Shown in pieces: positions 18,142-26,600 of a stretch of DNA of 64,000 nucleotides. The stretch's first letter is position 1. Every line of letters begins with the position of its first letter. Origin of the DNA: JAGQYP01 sp041392305 (GTDB lineage Bacteria > Bacteroidota > Bacteroidia > Flavobacteriales_D > Crocinitomicaceae); NCBI GenBank assembly GCA_041392305.1, contig JAWKMJ010000010.1, forward strand, positions 1 through 64,000, given 5' to 3'. Both the position numbers and the translations under genes were made by a program. Below the pieces are notes generated by a model that saw only the letters and a list, made by a program, of their open reading frames with translations, was not told the DNA's origin and did no database searches.

Positions 18142-18648
18142 TTAGGGTTTATATTTTGCTGCTTTGTCCCATTTAATAGGTTGAGGTGCGAATTCAAAGT
18201 TTTTAGGAGTACCATTGGTTTTACACATATTTCCAGCACCTATTCTTCTTTTAATCATTGCTGTTGCTAGCAGTTTTTCATAAGCAAACAAATTATAAAA
18301 ATTGAGATCGTTTGGGTCAAATTCATAATACTTGATTTCAAGAATATCATCACTAATGCGATTTACCAGAACTGTATATACTTCTCGATCTCCTTCTAAT
18401 CCAAATTCAATGTGCTCCAAATAGCATACCTGATCTCTTTTTTCAAAAACCCACTCCCATTTTGAATCTATTTCTTCTCCTGGATAGAAAATGTGAACTT
18501 CTTTTTTATTTTCAGCAGATAAATTTACCGACCAAACGGCACCTTGATCTTCTTGCCCAAGCCCTTCCCAAGTTCCTATCATCCATCTCGATTTGCAAGA
18601 TGTCAATGAGAAAAAGAAGAATAATATGAAAATAACTTTGTGTGACAT
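18142..18648 (-). CDS. small lipoprotein of unknown function, 168 aa
   Basis: The N terminus ends in a lipobox, FFFSLTSCKS, with the acylated Cys at residue 18. The mature part starts W-M-I-G-T-W-E-G, a lipocalin-like opening, and continues as beta strands with many aromatic residues; a lipocalin-like barrel is possible but not shown. It lies 42 bp upstream of the 260-aa secreted protein on the same strand. Confidence 0.65.
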   Translation of the reverse strand: MSHKVIFILFFFFSLTSCKSRWMIGTWEGLGQEDQGAVWSVNLSAENKKEVHIFYPGEEIDSKWEWVFEKRDQVCYLEHIEFGLEGDREVYTVLVNRISDDILEIKYYEFDPNDLNFYNLFAYEKLLATAMIKRRIGAGNMCKTNGTPKNFEFAPQPIKWDKAAKYKP

Positions 18649-18877
18649 TCCTTATAATATACTAAAAATAACGGTGTTATGCAATTTTAAATTGTCCATC
18701 AGCAATCATTTAACTTAAATGTACCATTTTAAATTCTCTATAAAATAGCCTGTACAGAAAGGTTAAGTGGCCTTTTATTATTGGTAGTTCTTGAGACATT
18801 ATTCGCATCGTTTTTTAGATACAAACAGGTTTGAACCATTTGGAATAAAAGTTGTACTGAAAAGAAAAATCAAACGT

Positions 18878-19366
18878 ATGAAATGGTTAGTCGCAATTTT
18901 TGTATTTACATTTAGTTGGGGATGGTCTCAAGAAATTCACATCGATCCAACTGTAAAAAGATATAAGATGTCGGGTAAAATAATGTATACAACCTTTCAT
19001 CAAGGTGGAGCACCCAGAGAAGAGGTTTATCCGAGGCCCCAATATGCCCTCAGTAATTATACAATTTATGTCGTGGAATATTTTGGTCCTGATCAAAAAC
19101 CAAAATTATGGGATCGGATTACAACAGATGATAAAGGTTTTTTTTCGGTTGAAGTAAAATCAGGAAAATTTGGTTTTGTGCTGGATTATAAAATTGCTTC
19201 AAATGGCCAATATGTACCAGAAGGATATCAAAATAGATCAGATCATTATATGGAATCTTCTCACTGGGAGTTAAGTGCAGGTAAACCAATTGAAATTAAT
19301 GATCGTGATATCACCAATGTACTATTGATTAATCACAAGAGTTCTGTTTGCATGGATTGCCCTTAA
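18878..19366 (+). CDS. secreted protein of unknown function, 162 aa
   Basis: I chose the ATG at 18878, which gives a clean signal peptide (MKWLVAIFVF to WGWSQ), over an in-frame ATG at 18791 that would add 29 basic residues in front. The mature protein has an early GKIMYTT segment, a stretch TDDKGFFSVEVKSGKFGFVL like the core of a carboxypeptidase-regulatory (transthyretin-like) beta domain, and a CMDC pair at the very end. The function is unknown. Confidence 0.6.
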   Translation: MKWLVAIFVFTFSWGWSQEIHIDPTVKRYKMSGKIMYTTFHQGGAPREEVYPRPQYALSNYTIYVVEYFGPDQKPKLWDRITTDDKGFFSVEVKSGKFGFVLDYKIASNGQYVPEGYQNRSDHYMESSHWELSAGKPIEINDRDITNVLLINHKSSVCMDCP

Positions 19367-19376
19367 TTTAAAAGAA

Positions 19377-19405
19377 GAAGGCGCTCTCTAATTGTGAACG
19401 CCTTC
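19377..19405. terminator. bidirectional terminator between convergent genes
   Basis: GAAGGCG (19377-19383) pairs with CGCCTTC (19399-19405). On the minus strand it is followed by a T-rich run, fitting the end of the metalloprotease gene; the plus-strand T run is weak. Confidence 0.6.
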
Positions 19406-19441
19406 CTTCATATTAACCTGTATTTCAATTTTTTAAATATT

Positions 19442-22400
19442 TCAATCTTTCACTACCTTTTCAATGATCAATTTATTTCCAGAGCGAATTTTAACAAAAT
19501 AAATGCCCTTACTCATTGAACAAAGATCAATGTGAGTTATTTCCGTCAAATTCGATTGGGTTAGTAAAACCTGACCAAATGCATTGGTGATTTCAATGTC
19601 AAATTCCCCGGACATCTCAATAGTCAACTCGCTTTGAAATGGATTTGGGTATAAGTTGTGTTCAAACTCACTATTTTCGTTGAGACTTAAACAATCATCT
19701 GCGGTAGCAGTTACGGCTGATCTGAATGATCGACAGCCCGTTTCTTGTACTTCCCAATCATAAAAGAAATAATAGTAACTCAAAGCATTTGTTCCGCCCG
19801 CAGTACTCTTTTTTATTTCAACTAAACCGCTTGCTGTATAGGGATAATTTGCACCTGAACTGTTTCTGTAAAGATTTGGATTTGATCCATAAAGACATCT
19901 CAATTCCAGATCTGTTTGCTGCGGAATCTCCATTCCTAAATAAACTCTCGACTCCCCTTGGGGCATGTAAACAGACTTAGATTCCAATAGTTGTCCACTA
20001 GAATTGCGAAGTTCAACCTGACGAAATCCAGCTGAGTTGGCATACACTTTGACTGATTTTAAAATACATGATTGAAGGGCGTCAAAAATTAATCCTTGAT
20101 CACCATTAAAATTAGCGCCCGCCCCAATTGTATTGTCTGAAGGACCAACATTAACAGGAGAAGAAGCTAAATTGTCTTCAACATAATAAGTTGTAGTAGT
20201 AGTAAGGGGATCAATGAGAAAGGCACTTCCTGAATGGATTAAATTACCTCCTGTTGGAGCGTCATACCAATCTAAAGTTCCAACTCCAGTTGCAGTCAAT
20301 GTTACTGGGTCATTTTGACAACTTGTTGCATCAACCGTTGCAGGAGTGCTTGGGGTCGTGATGGTTATGAAATTGTTTTTTATCTCATCGTCATTCCCAA
20401 AACTATTGGATACAGTCAATGTTACATTGTATGTGCCATTCGAAGTATAAATATGTATTGGATTTTGATCCGTTGAGGTAGAACCATCTCCAAAATCCCA
20501 AAGCCAACTGGTTGGATTGTCAGAAGAATTGTCAGTAAAATGAACAACTCCGCTACAATTTGCAGTGTTGTCTACTGAAAATTCTGCAATCGGTGCACTC
20601 GTAGGTGCAACGCAAACCCAATTCATTTCAAAACCATCTAACTCTAGCCCTGGATCCGAAGTGAATTTCACAGTGATAGATCCGCCAGATGAGGTAATTG
20701 ATGCCGGAACATTGTTGTTGCAATAGGTACCAATTAAAGGGGCTGCCGCAGAATTACCATCGTATATCTCCACTTTGTCATAATCACAAGAGGAACCGGT
20801 TCCTGGCTCAATATCAAAAAATGGAAAAGTAAGAACAACCTGAGTAGCACCAGTAGGAGCAATGGTAATGGTTGTAGTTTCATTCGGACCGTAAGCTCCT
20901 GTCGGGCCTCCAGAATCATAAACTATCCCAGAACAAGCATTTTGAACTGGCATTGTTGTATTTGGCGTTAAAACCGTGATACAAGGATTGTTTGGATCGA
21001 TGTCTATATAATTGGTCATCACAATCTGATCAGTCCCACAGGCTCCTCCATCTATATCTAAGGTAACAGTATAAACTCCTGTTGATGTGTAAGTATGAGA
21101 CGGATTGAAATCATTACTTGCAGGTGACCCGTCCCCAAAATTCCATGAAAACGTGTTCCCGTTAACACTTAAATTGGAAAAATCTACAGTAAATGGTGCT
21201 TGGCAAGATTCTGTTACCGGCGCCTCAAAATCAGCTAGGGCATAGGGTACATAAGCCGGACCTACGCCGACAGCATACCAAGCATTAGTAATTGTTTCCA
21301 CTTCATTCGAACAAGATCCAAATAAATCTATGGCTGATTGAATTCCATAAAAACGAGCATCTGCAAAATCAGATGAATTGACAAGATAAACTGTTAAATT
21401 TCGGTAGGCGACATCCGCCGCATCAGACAACCCTATGCCGGTTACATTATATGAGTCCCCATTATCATTTGTGCCATTATCTCCGTTGGCCGCCAGATAA
21501 AACCAATAGTTTTGAACATTCGAATTCGTATGAACGCCTCCATTGTCTGCTCCACCAAGAGGAGCCCAGTTATTTCCAAAGTAAGTGTCTGGGTCTCCAG
21601 TCGCATTAGGGTTGGACATATTTCTCAAAATAAAACCAATATCTTCTCCCATAGTCCAATTCCAGTTAGAAGGTCGTCCATAATGTTCGACTAAAACTCC
21701 AAAAATATCGGAAAAGGATTCATTCAACGCGCCTGGTTCATCTTGATAAACCAAATCAGCAGTGAAACTAGTTAACCCATGTCCGATTTCATGACCAGCT
21801 ATATCGATAGCTGTAAAAGGATTATTATTGCTTCCGTCTCCATAAGTCATTCTCTGTCCATCCCAAAAGGCATTGTCGTATCCTGAATCGTAATGCACGT
21901 AGGAATTCAACTGAAATCCATTGTTGTCAATCGAATTACGTCCATGTGCATTTAGAAAATAATCATAAGTCATCTCAGCTCCCCAATGCGCATCTGTTGC
22001 GTACTGATCCAACTGAGCATTAACGTTATTCCAGTTGTTGTCTGCATCTGTAAAATCCACCGATCCACCGTATGAGGTTCCTTCTTGCATGTTGAAGGTA
22101 CGTACCCCGTTGCCTCTTCCAGTTTCTCTAAGTCTAAAAGATCCTCCTCCTTGATCATCGGCAGTAATCGTCTGATTGCCGGAATAACCTGTTACGGCCG
22201 TCCCGACAGCATCTGCATGATGAATAATTTCATTTTCAAGTAGGATTTGACCCGTTTGAGCATCTACATAAACATCTTGTCTGGATACAGGCTGATGTGC
22301 GTAAATGTTGAATTTGTAGGCTAATCTAACTTCTTCTGAAGCGTATTTTCCAGCAGGAGAAACATAAACCAATTCTCCACTTGGGAAATAAGTTGCTGTT

Positions 22401-22936
22401 GGATCATTTTGCTCCCATTTCAAATGTTCCTCTTCTTCTGAAAGTTCCCATTTGTAAGTTGTTGCGCCTATATGACTCTTTGCTTTGATTAGAGCTGCAG
22501 ATTCTGACAATGAAGCATTTCCTGGATCAATGGATTTGTAAATCAATCCGTTAAATGAAATAACTTTCCCATCCTTAATATGCAAGATCATCACTCCATT
22601 CTGGATCGGATTCCCATTCAACGTCTGGCGATATCTCGAATGCGTCATTCCCAATTGGTCTTGCTCAGTTCGAATCAATTCAAAAGCGATGTTAGCATCT
22701 ACTTTGAAATTCTTCTGAAGCCATAATATAAATGTGGAAGGATCTTTCTCGCTTCCCGGACGAAAAGAAACATAAGATGGGATTGGCGAAAAGTTGCTTT
22801 CGCGAACCAATTGAGATCCACGAACAATCTCATCTGCTTGCTTTCCATTGTAAATTTTTTGAGAGTAAGTAAGGACTGTTGTTGTTAAAAAAAGTCCTAA
22901 AACGACCTTTCTAAACGAAAAGTAAAGTTTTTTCAT
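19442..22936 (-). CDS. T9SS-exported M4 (thermolysin-like) metalloprotease with PKD and CUB domains, 1164 aa
   Basis: Secreted zinc endopeptidase. Signal peptide to about 25. An FTP/PepSY-type propeptide runs to about 240. The M4 catalytic domain follows, with HEIGH at 382-386, the third ligand E406 in GALNESFSD and the catalytic H469 in GGVHTNS. Two PKD domains (WNFGDGS and WDFGDGS) flank a CUB domain (about 660-765; CDYDKVEIYDG, CNNNVP). An Ig-like domain and a jelly-roll-like segment follow, and the protein ends with a type A T9SS sorting domain (NLYPNPFQSEL to IEKVVKD). All key catalytic residues are present, so it should be active after propeptide removal. It is monocistronic and convergent with the 162-aa protein gene. 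The likely role is extracellular protein digestion. Confidence 0.93.
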   Translation of the reverse strand: MKKLYFSFRKVVLGLFLTTTVLTYSQKIYNGKQADEIVRGSQLVRESNFSPIPSYVSFRPGSEKDPSTFILWLQKNFKVDANIAFELIRTEQDQLGMTHSRYRQTLNGNPIQNGVMILHIKDGKVISFNGLIYKSIDPGNASLSESAALIKAKSHIGATTYKWELSEEEEHLKWEQNDPTATYFPSGELVYVSPAGKYASEEVRLAYKFNIYAHQPVSRQDVYVDAQTGQILLENEIIHHADAVGTAVTGYSGNQTITADDQGGGSFRLRETGRGNGVRTFNMQEGTSYGGSVDFTDADNNWNNVNAQLDQYATDAHWGAEMTYDYFLNAHGRNSIDNNGFQLNSYVHYDSGYDNAFWDGQRMTYGDGSNNNPFTAIDIAGHEIGHGLTSFTADLVYQDEPGALNESFSDIFGVLVEHYGRPSNWNWTMGEDIGFILRNMSNPNATGDPDTYFGNNWAPLGGADNGGVHTNSNVQNYWFYLAANGDNGTNDNGDSYNVTGIGLSDAADVAYRNLTVYLVNSSDFADARFYGIQSAIDLFGSCSNEVETITNAWYAVGVGPAYVPYALADFEAPVTESCQAPFTVDFSNLSVNGNTFSWNFGDGSPASNDFNPSHTYTSTGVYTVTLDIDGGACGTDQIVMTNYIDIDPNNPCITVLTPNTTMPVQNACSGIVYDSGGPTGAYGPNETTTITIAPTGATQVVLTFPFFDIEPGTGSSCDYDKVEIYDGNSAAAPLIGTYCNNNVPASITSSGGSITVKFTSDPGLELDGFEMNWVCVAPTSAPIAEFSVDNTANCSGVVHFTDNSSDNPTSWLWDFGDGSTSTDQNPIHIYTSNGTYNVTLTVSNSFGNDDEIKNNFITITTPSTPATVDATSCQNDPVTLTATGVGTLDWYDAPTGGNLIHSGSAFLIDPLTTTTTYYVEDNLASSPVNVGPSDNTIGAGANFNGDQGLIFDALQSCILKSVKVYANSAGFRQVELRNSSGQLLESKSVYMPQGESRVYLGMEIPQQTDLELRCLYGSNPNLYRNSSGANYPYTASGLVEIKKSTAGGTNALSYYYFFYDWEVQETGCRSFRSAVTATADDCLSLNENSEFEHNLYPNPFQSELTIEMSGEFDIEITNAFGQVLLTQSNLTEITHIDLCSMSKGIYFVKIRSGNKLIIEKVVKD

Positions 22937-23087
22937 AACAATTTTCTTGGTTTTTTATCACTCAAATTAGCAGCAACGAGTAATCACACTTTTGAGTAAG
23001 GGCGCCTCAAGATACGAAATTTAAATGATAAATAGTCTTAAGAATTTAACGCTTCTGATTGATTCCGTTCAAGTAATTCAGAATCAT

Positions 23088-25220
23088 TTAATTTTGTTTT
23101 TGTCCTTGGATATAGGCTTTAAGTTCCTCTAAATTCGAAGCGTTAGGGTTGGATTGCAGGCCAAGATCAACGATTTGAATGGCCTCACTCCATTTCTTGT
23201 CTTCTATCAAAATCACTCCCAAATTATAATAGGATTTGACTAAACGGGGTGATTTATTGATTGAATGGTTTAAGGATCTAATGGCCTCATTCTTAAGCCC
23301 CATTTCATGTAAAAGCAAACCTTTTAAATAGTCTAATTGACCATTCATTGGATCTTTTCTGATTCCAATATCCAATATTTGAAGTGCTTTTTCATTTTGA
23401 CCTTTTAGATTGAATGCTGTGGCCAGATTAGAATATACAGGAAGTAATAAACTATCCATCTTTAAGGCAATAGCATATTCCTGGAGGGCTTTGTCAATTT
23501 GATTTTTTTGAAGATAATAGTCGGCCAATTGCAGTCTGCCCGAAGGGAAATCGGAGTTGTATTTTAAGGATTGCAAAAGTTCTTTTTCATTTCGTTGAAT
23601 CCACTGTAATTCTTCATTTGAAAACTGATTTTGTGGTATTCCAAGTACTAATTTCGTTGCCGACATCCGTACCATGCGATTCGAATGATTTAAATGTTGT
23701 CGGGCAAAATAAAGTCGTGCTTCCGGACTTTCTTGAGTCAAAATCTGTAAAACGGAATTCAATACCATAGGACTCGAAGCTTGCTGATTTTGGACTAATT
23801 CCTTTAAATAAATAGCAGACAACTTGTATTGTAAATTCTCAACCACGGCCGATCTTGCGATTTCAGGGAAGCCGGGATCATAAACAAAGGCGACCAGTTT
23901 TTTCTGTTCAAGGCTATCTAATTCTTCTCTGCTCGATAAAGCTAGGAAATCAGAAAAATGGACTTTCCTCTCCGCTCCGTACCATTTTTCGATGCTTTTG
24001 GCAGCCCATTGTGGACTCTTGTCATGATGACACTGATTACAAGCGTTGGAGGTCCCAAAACGAACAGACTGATCAGGACGAGGCACTCTGAAACTATGAT
24101 CTCTTCTGAAATCATGTCCCATATAATTTTTTCCAGGCATGTGACAATTGACACAGTTCGAAGCTAACGTATTTTCTTCATGGAAATGGTGTTCTTTTTT
24201 GTTGTATTCGGGTTCATGACATGACAAACATAAATTGTTTCCTTCGGCTTTTAGTTTTAGGCTGTGTGGATCATGGCAGTCATCACATTTTACGCCTTCA
24301 TGATACATTTTTGAGGATAAAAAAGAACCAAAAACATAATCTTCTTCCTTGATCTGGCCATCGACCTCGTAAAAATCTGGAGATAAGTTTTGTACCCAGT
24401 AATTTTCATGATAATCTTCCCATGGTAAAACTTCCTCTCTTAATTTTGTTCTTCTCGAATGGCACGGAGCACAAGTGTTGAGGATACTTTTCTGATCCAC
24501 GGCTTTAAAGATTCCCTTATCACCATCTGATGGGTTTTTAGCCCAGGCTAGATGCTCAGAACCTGGTCCGTGACACGATTCACAGCCTACTGTCAAACTT
24601 GAATAAGAAGTGGCAAAATGTTGTTTTTCAGGGTCGTAATTCTTCTTTACATTGGTCGAATGACAATCTGCACACATGGTATTCCATCTTTGCCCACCTT
24701 TGGTCCAATGCAACCAATCGTCTGGAGCAATTTTTTGTTGGGAATACTGATGATACCATTGACTTGATTCCGAATTCCAACTCACTCGTAAAGTATAGAT
24801 TTCTCCATTATCTCCTTTCACCAAATACTGTTGAAGAGGCCAAAATCCAAAGGTTTTCCAGACATAATAGGAGTTTTTACTACCTGCTTCTTCAATGGTA
24901 ACTTTAAACAATATTTTACTTCTGGAAAAGGTATATTTAACTCCGTCTAATTGAACAATTTTGTCGTTAAAGTCGCCCAAGACAGTAGAATCATTAGGTT
25001 CCTTCATGGCCCAATCATGATGGGAATTCGACCAGGAATTGTGTTGATCTTGATGACAAGAAAAACATTGTTCGTCACCGATATAATTCTTGTGTACTGC
25101 TTTAATCTGTGTTTGTACTTCCGGACTTTTGGTTTCCGTCGAGCTACAATTCTGCAAAAACAAAATCATCGTTAAAATAGATGCAATAAGCAAGAATTTA
25201 TATGGTTTTCTCCGAATCAT
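23088..25220 (-). CDS. octaheme c-type cytochrome lipoprotein with C-terminal TPR repeats, 710 aa
   Basis: A lipobox (FLQNC, Cys25) marks an outer-membrane or periplasm-facing lipoprotein. Eight CxxCH heme sites are visible in order: CFSCH, CADCH, CESCH, CAPCH, CDDCH, CLSCH, CVNCH, CNQCH. The early part resembles the cytochrome c554/c3-type multiheme fold. From about residue 420 the protein becomes helical, and from about 555 it contains TPR units (YSNLATAFNLKGQNEKALQI; YYNLGVILIEDKKW). It is expected to carry electrons in the periplasm or envelope; the redox partner and terminal acceptor are unknown, and no catalytic heme motif such as CxxCK is present. It is divergent from the flavoprotein gene at 25282, with 61 bp between the start codons. 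Confidence 0.85.
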   Translation of the reverse strand: MIRRKPYKFLLIASILTMILFLQNCSSTETKSPEVQTQIKAVHKNYIGDEQCFSCHQDQHNSWSNSHHDWAMKEPNDSTVLGDFNDKIVQLDGVKYTFSRSKILFKVTIEEAGSKNSYYVWKTFGFWPLQQYLVKGDNGEIYTLRVSWNSESSQWYHQYSQQKIAPDDWLHWTKGGQRWNTMCADCHSTNVKKNYDPEKQHFATSYSSLTVGCESCHGPGSEHLAWAKNPSDGDKGIFKAVDQKSILNTCAPCHSRRTKLREEVLPWEDYHENYWVQNLSPDFYEVDGQIKEEDYVFGSFLSSKMYHEGVKCDDCHDPHSLKLKAEGNNLCLSCHEPEYNKKEHHFHEENTLASNCVNCHMPGKNYMGHDFRRDHSFRVPRPDQSVRFGTSNACNQCHHDKSPQWAAKSIEKWYGAERKVHFSDFLALSSREELDSLEQKKLVAFVYDPGFPEIARSAVVENLQYKLSAIYLKELVQNQQASSPMVLNSVLQILTQESPEARLYFARQHLNHSNRMVRMSATKLVLGIPQNQFSNEELQWIQRNEKELLQSLKYNSDFPSGRLQLADYYLQKNQIDKALQEYAIALKMDSLLLPVYSNLATAFNLKGQNEKALQILDIGIRKDPMNGQLDYLKGLLLHEMGLKNEAIRSLNHSINKSPRLVKSYYNLGVILIEDKKWSEAIQIVDLGLQSNPNASNLEELKAYIQGQKQN

Positions 25221-25281
25221 CGGTACGAATATAAATCAATCTCGCAGAAATATTTCTCATATTTGCGGAAATCTAAAAAGA

Positions 25282-26493
25282 ATGAAAGTAGTTGTAGTCG
25301 GTGGAGGAGCAGCTGGGTTTTTCACAGCAATCCAAATTAAGGAAAAGCATCCCGGTTTAGAGGTGGTGATTCTTGAGAAATCCAAAAAACTACTTTCAAA
25401 AGTAAAAGTCTCAGGCGGTGGACGATGTAACGTAACAAATGCATGTGAGACCATTGATGATTTAGCCTCTGCCTATCCCCGTGGTGGCCGACAGTTGCGT
25501 AAATTATTTGGTCGATTTAATAACCATCACATGATGGAATGGCTTGAATCGAAAGGAGTGGAGTGTGAAGTTTATCCTGATAATTGTGTTTTTCCTAAAG
25601 TAAATGATTCTCAAATAATTATAGATCTTTTCCTGAAGGAATGCAGGAGGTTAGGAATTCGAATTCAGACGGAGACTGGAGTGGTTAGTTTTACTTCAAA
25701 TGGAAGTGGTTATAGTCTGAAATTGCAAAATGGAGGAGAAATTCAAACCAACTTTTTGGTTTTTGCTTTGGGAGGTCAACCAAAAGATAGTGGATTGCAA
25801 TGGTTGAAAGATTTGGGTTATCAGATTGAATCGCCGGTTCCTTCTTTATTTACTTTTAATATGCCACAAGAGAAAACGGCTGATTTGATGGGAATTGTGG
25901 TGGAAAATGCCATTGCAAAGATCGAAGGTGAAAAATTGGAAGGAAGGGGTCCTTTGCTTTTTACTCATTGGGGGATGAGTGGTCCGGCAATCCTCATGCT
26001 TTCAGCTTGGGGGGCTCGAATTCTGAACGAAAAGAACTATGAATTTAAGGTGAGAATCAATTGGTTGAATGGGGAAGGAGAAGCATATGTTCGAAGCCAG
26101 ATTCAACAAAAACAAAATGCAGACCCAAAGAAGAGTATTAAAAATCAAAATCCATTTCAACTCCCGAATCGATTATGGGAATTTCTTTTGAAAAAATTGG
26201 AGATCAATCCAGAGAACAAATGGGCTGAAATAGGGAGTAAAAGTATCAATAAGCTGATTAATGCTTTGATTAATGATACCTATCAAGTGAAAGGAAAAAC
26301 GACTTTTAAAGAGGAGTTCGTTACCTGCGGAGGAGTTTCCCTTTCAAATCTTAACATGAAAACAATGGAAAGTAAATTACATCCTGGAGTTTTTTTCATT
26401 GGAGAAATGATCGATATTGACGGAATTACAGGAGGATATAATTTTCAGGCTTGCTGGACGGAAGCGTGGATTGTAGCCAATTCTATTGGTTGA
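25282..26493 (+). CDS. BaiN/HI0933-family FAD-dependent flavoprotein, 403 aa
   Basis: Cytosolic flavoprotein of the HI0933/BaiN family. The N-terminal FAD loop is VVVGGGAAGFF, followed by ILEKSKKLLSKVKVSGGGRC, then NVTN, which is diagnostic for the family. The C terminus has GGVSLSNLN and IDGITGGYNFQACWTEAWI, also family-specific. The catalysed reaction is not settled; some members are annotated as aminoacetone oxidase or bile-acid dehydrogenase. I placed the start at 25282 because MKVVVVGGG is the usual N terminus; the open frame continues 64 codons upstream, but that stretch overlaps the divergent cytochrome gene. Confidence 0.88.
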   Translation: MKVVVVGGGAAGFFTAIQIKEKHPGLEVVILEKSKKLLSKVKVSGGGRCNVTNACETIDDLASAYPRGGRQLRKLFGRFNNHHMMEWLESKGVECEVYPDNCVFPKVNDSQIIIDLFLKECRRLGIRIQTETGVVSFTSNGSGYSLKLQNGGEIQTNFLVFALGGQPKDSGLQWLKDLGYQIESPVPSLFTFNMPQEKTADLMGIVVENAIAKIEGEKLEGRGPLLFTHWGMSGPAILMLSAWGARILNEKNYEFKVRINWLNGEGEAYVRSQIQQKQNADPKKSIKNQNPFQLPNRLWEFLLKKLEINPENKWAEIGSKSINKLINALINDTYQVKGKTTFKEEFVTCGGVSLSNLNMKTMESKLHPGVFFIGEMIDIDGITGGYNFQACWTEAWIVANSIG

Positions 26494-26600
26494 TTTTCAG
26501 TAATTAATGATGGATCATTTTTAAATTATTTTCATCTGTCGAGCAACTTATTCTAACCCTAACCGTCAATCAATCAACTATTAACTTTAACTGATTTGAA

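Noticed and set aside
23855..24167. Small plus-strand open frames opposite the cytochrome gene
   Set aside because: They overlap a well-supported multiheme gene, and no promoter or domain supports them.
25090..25281. 64-codon N-terminal extension of the BaiN-like flavoprotein
   Set aside because: Family homology begins at MKVVVVGGG (25282), and the extension overlaps the divergent cytochrome gene.
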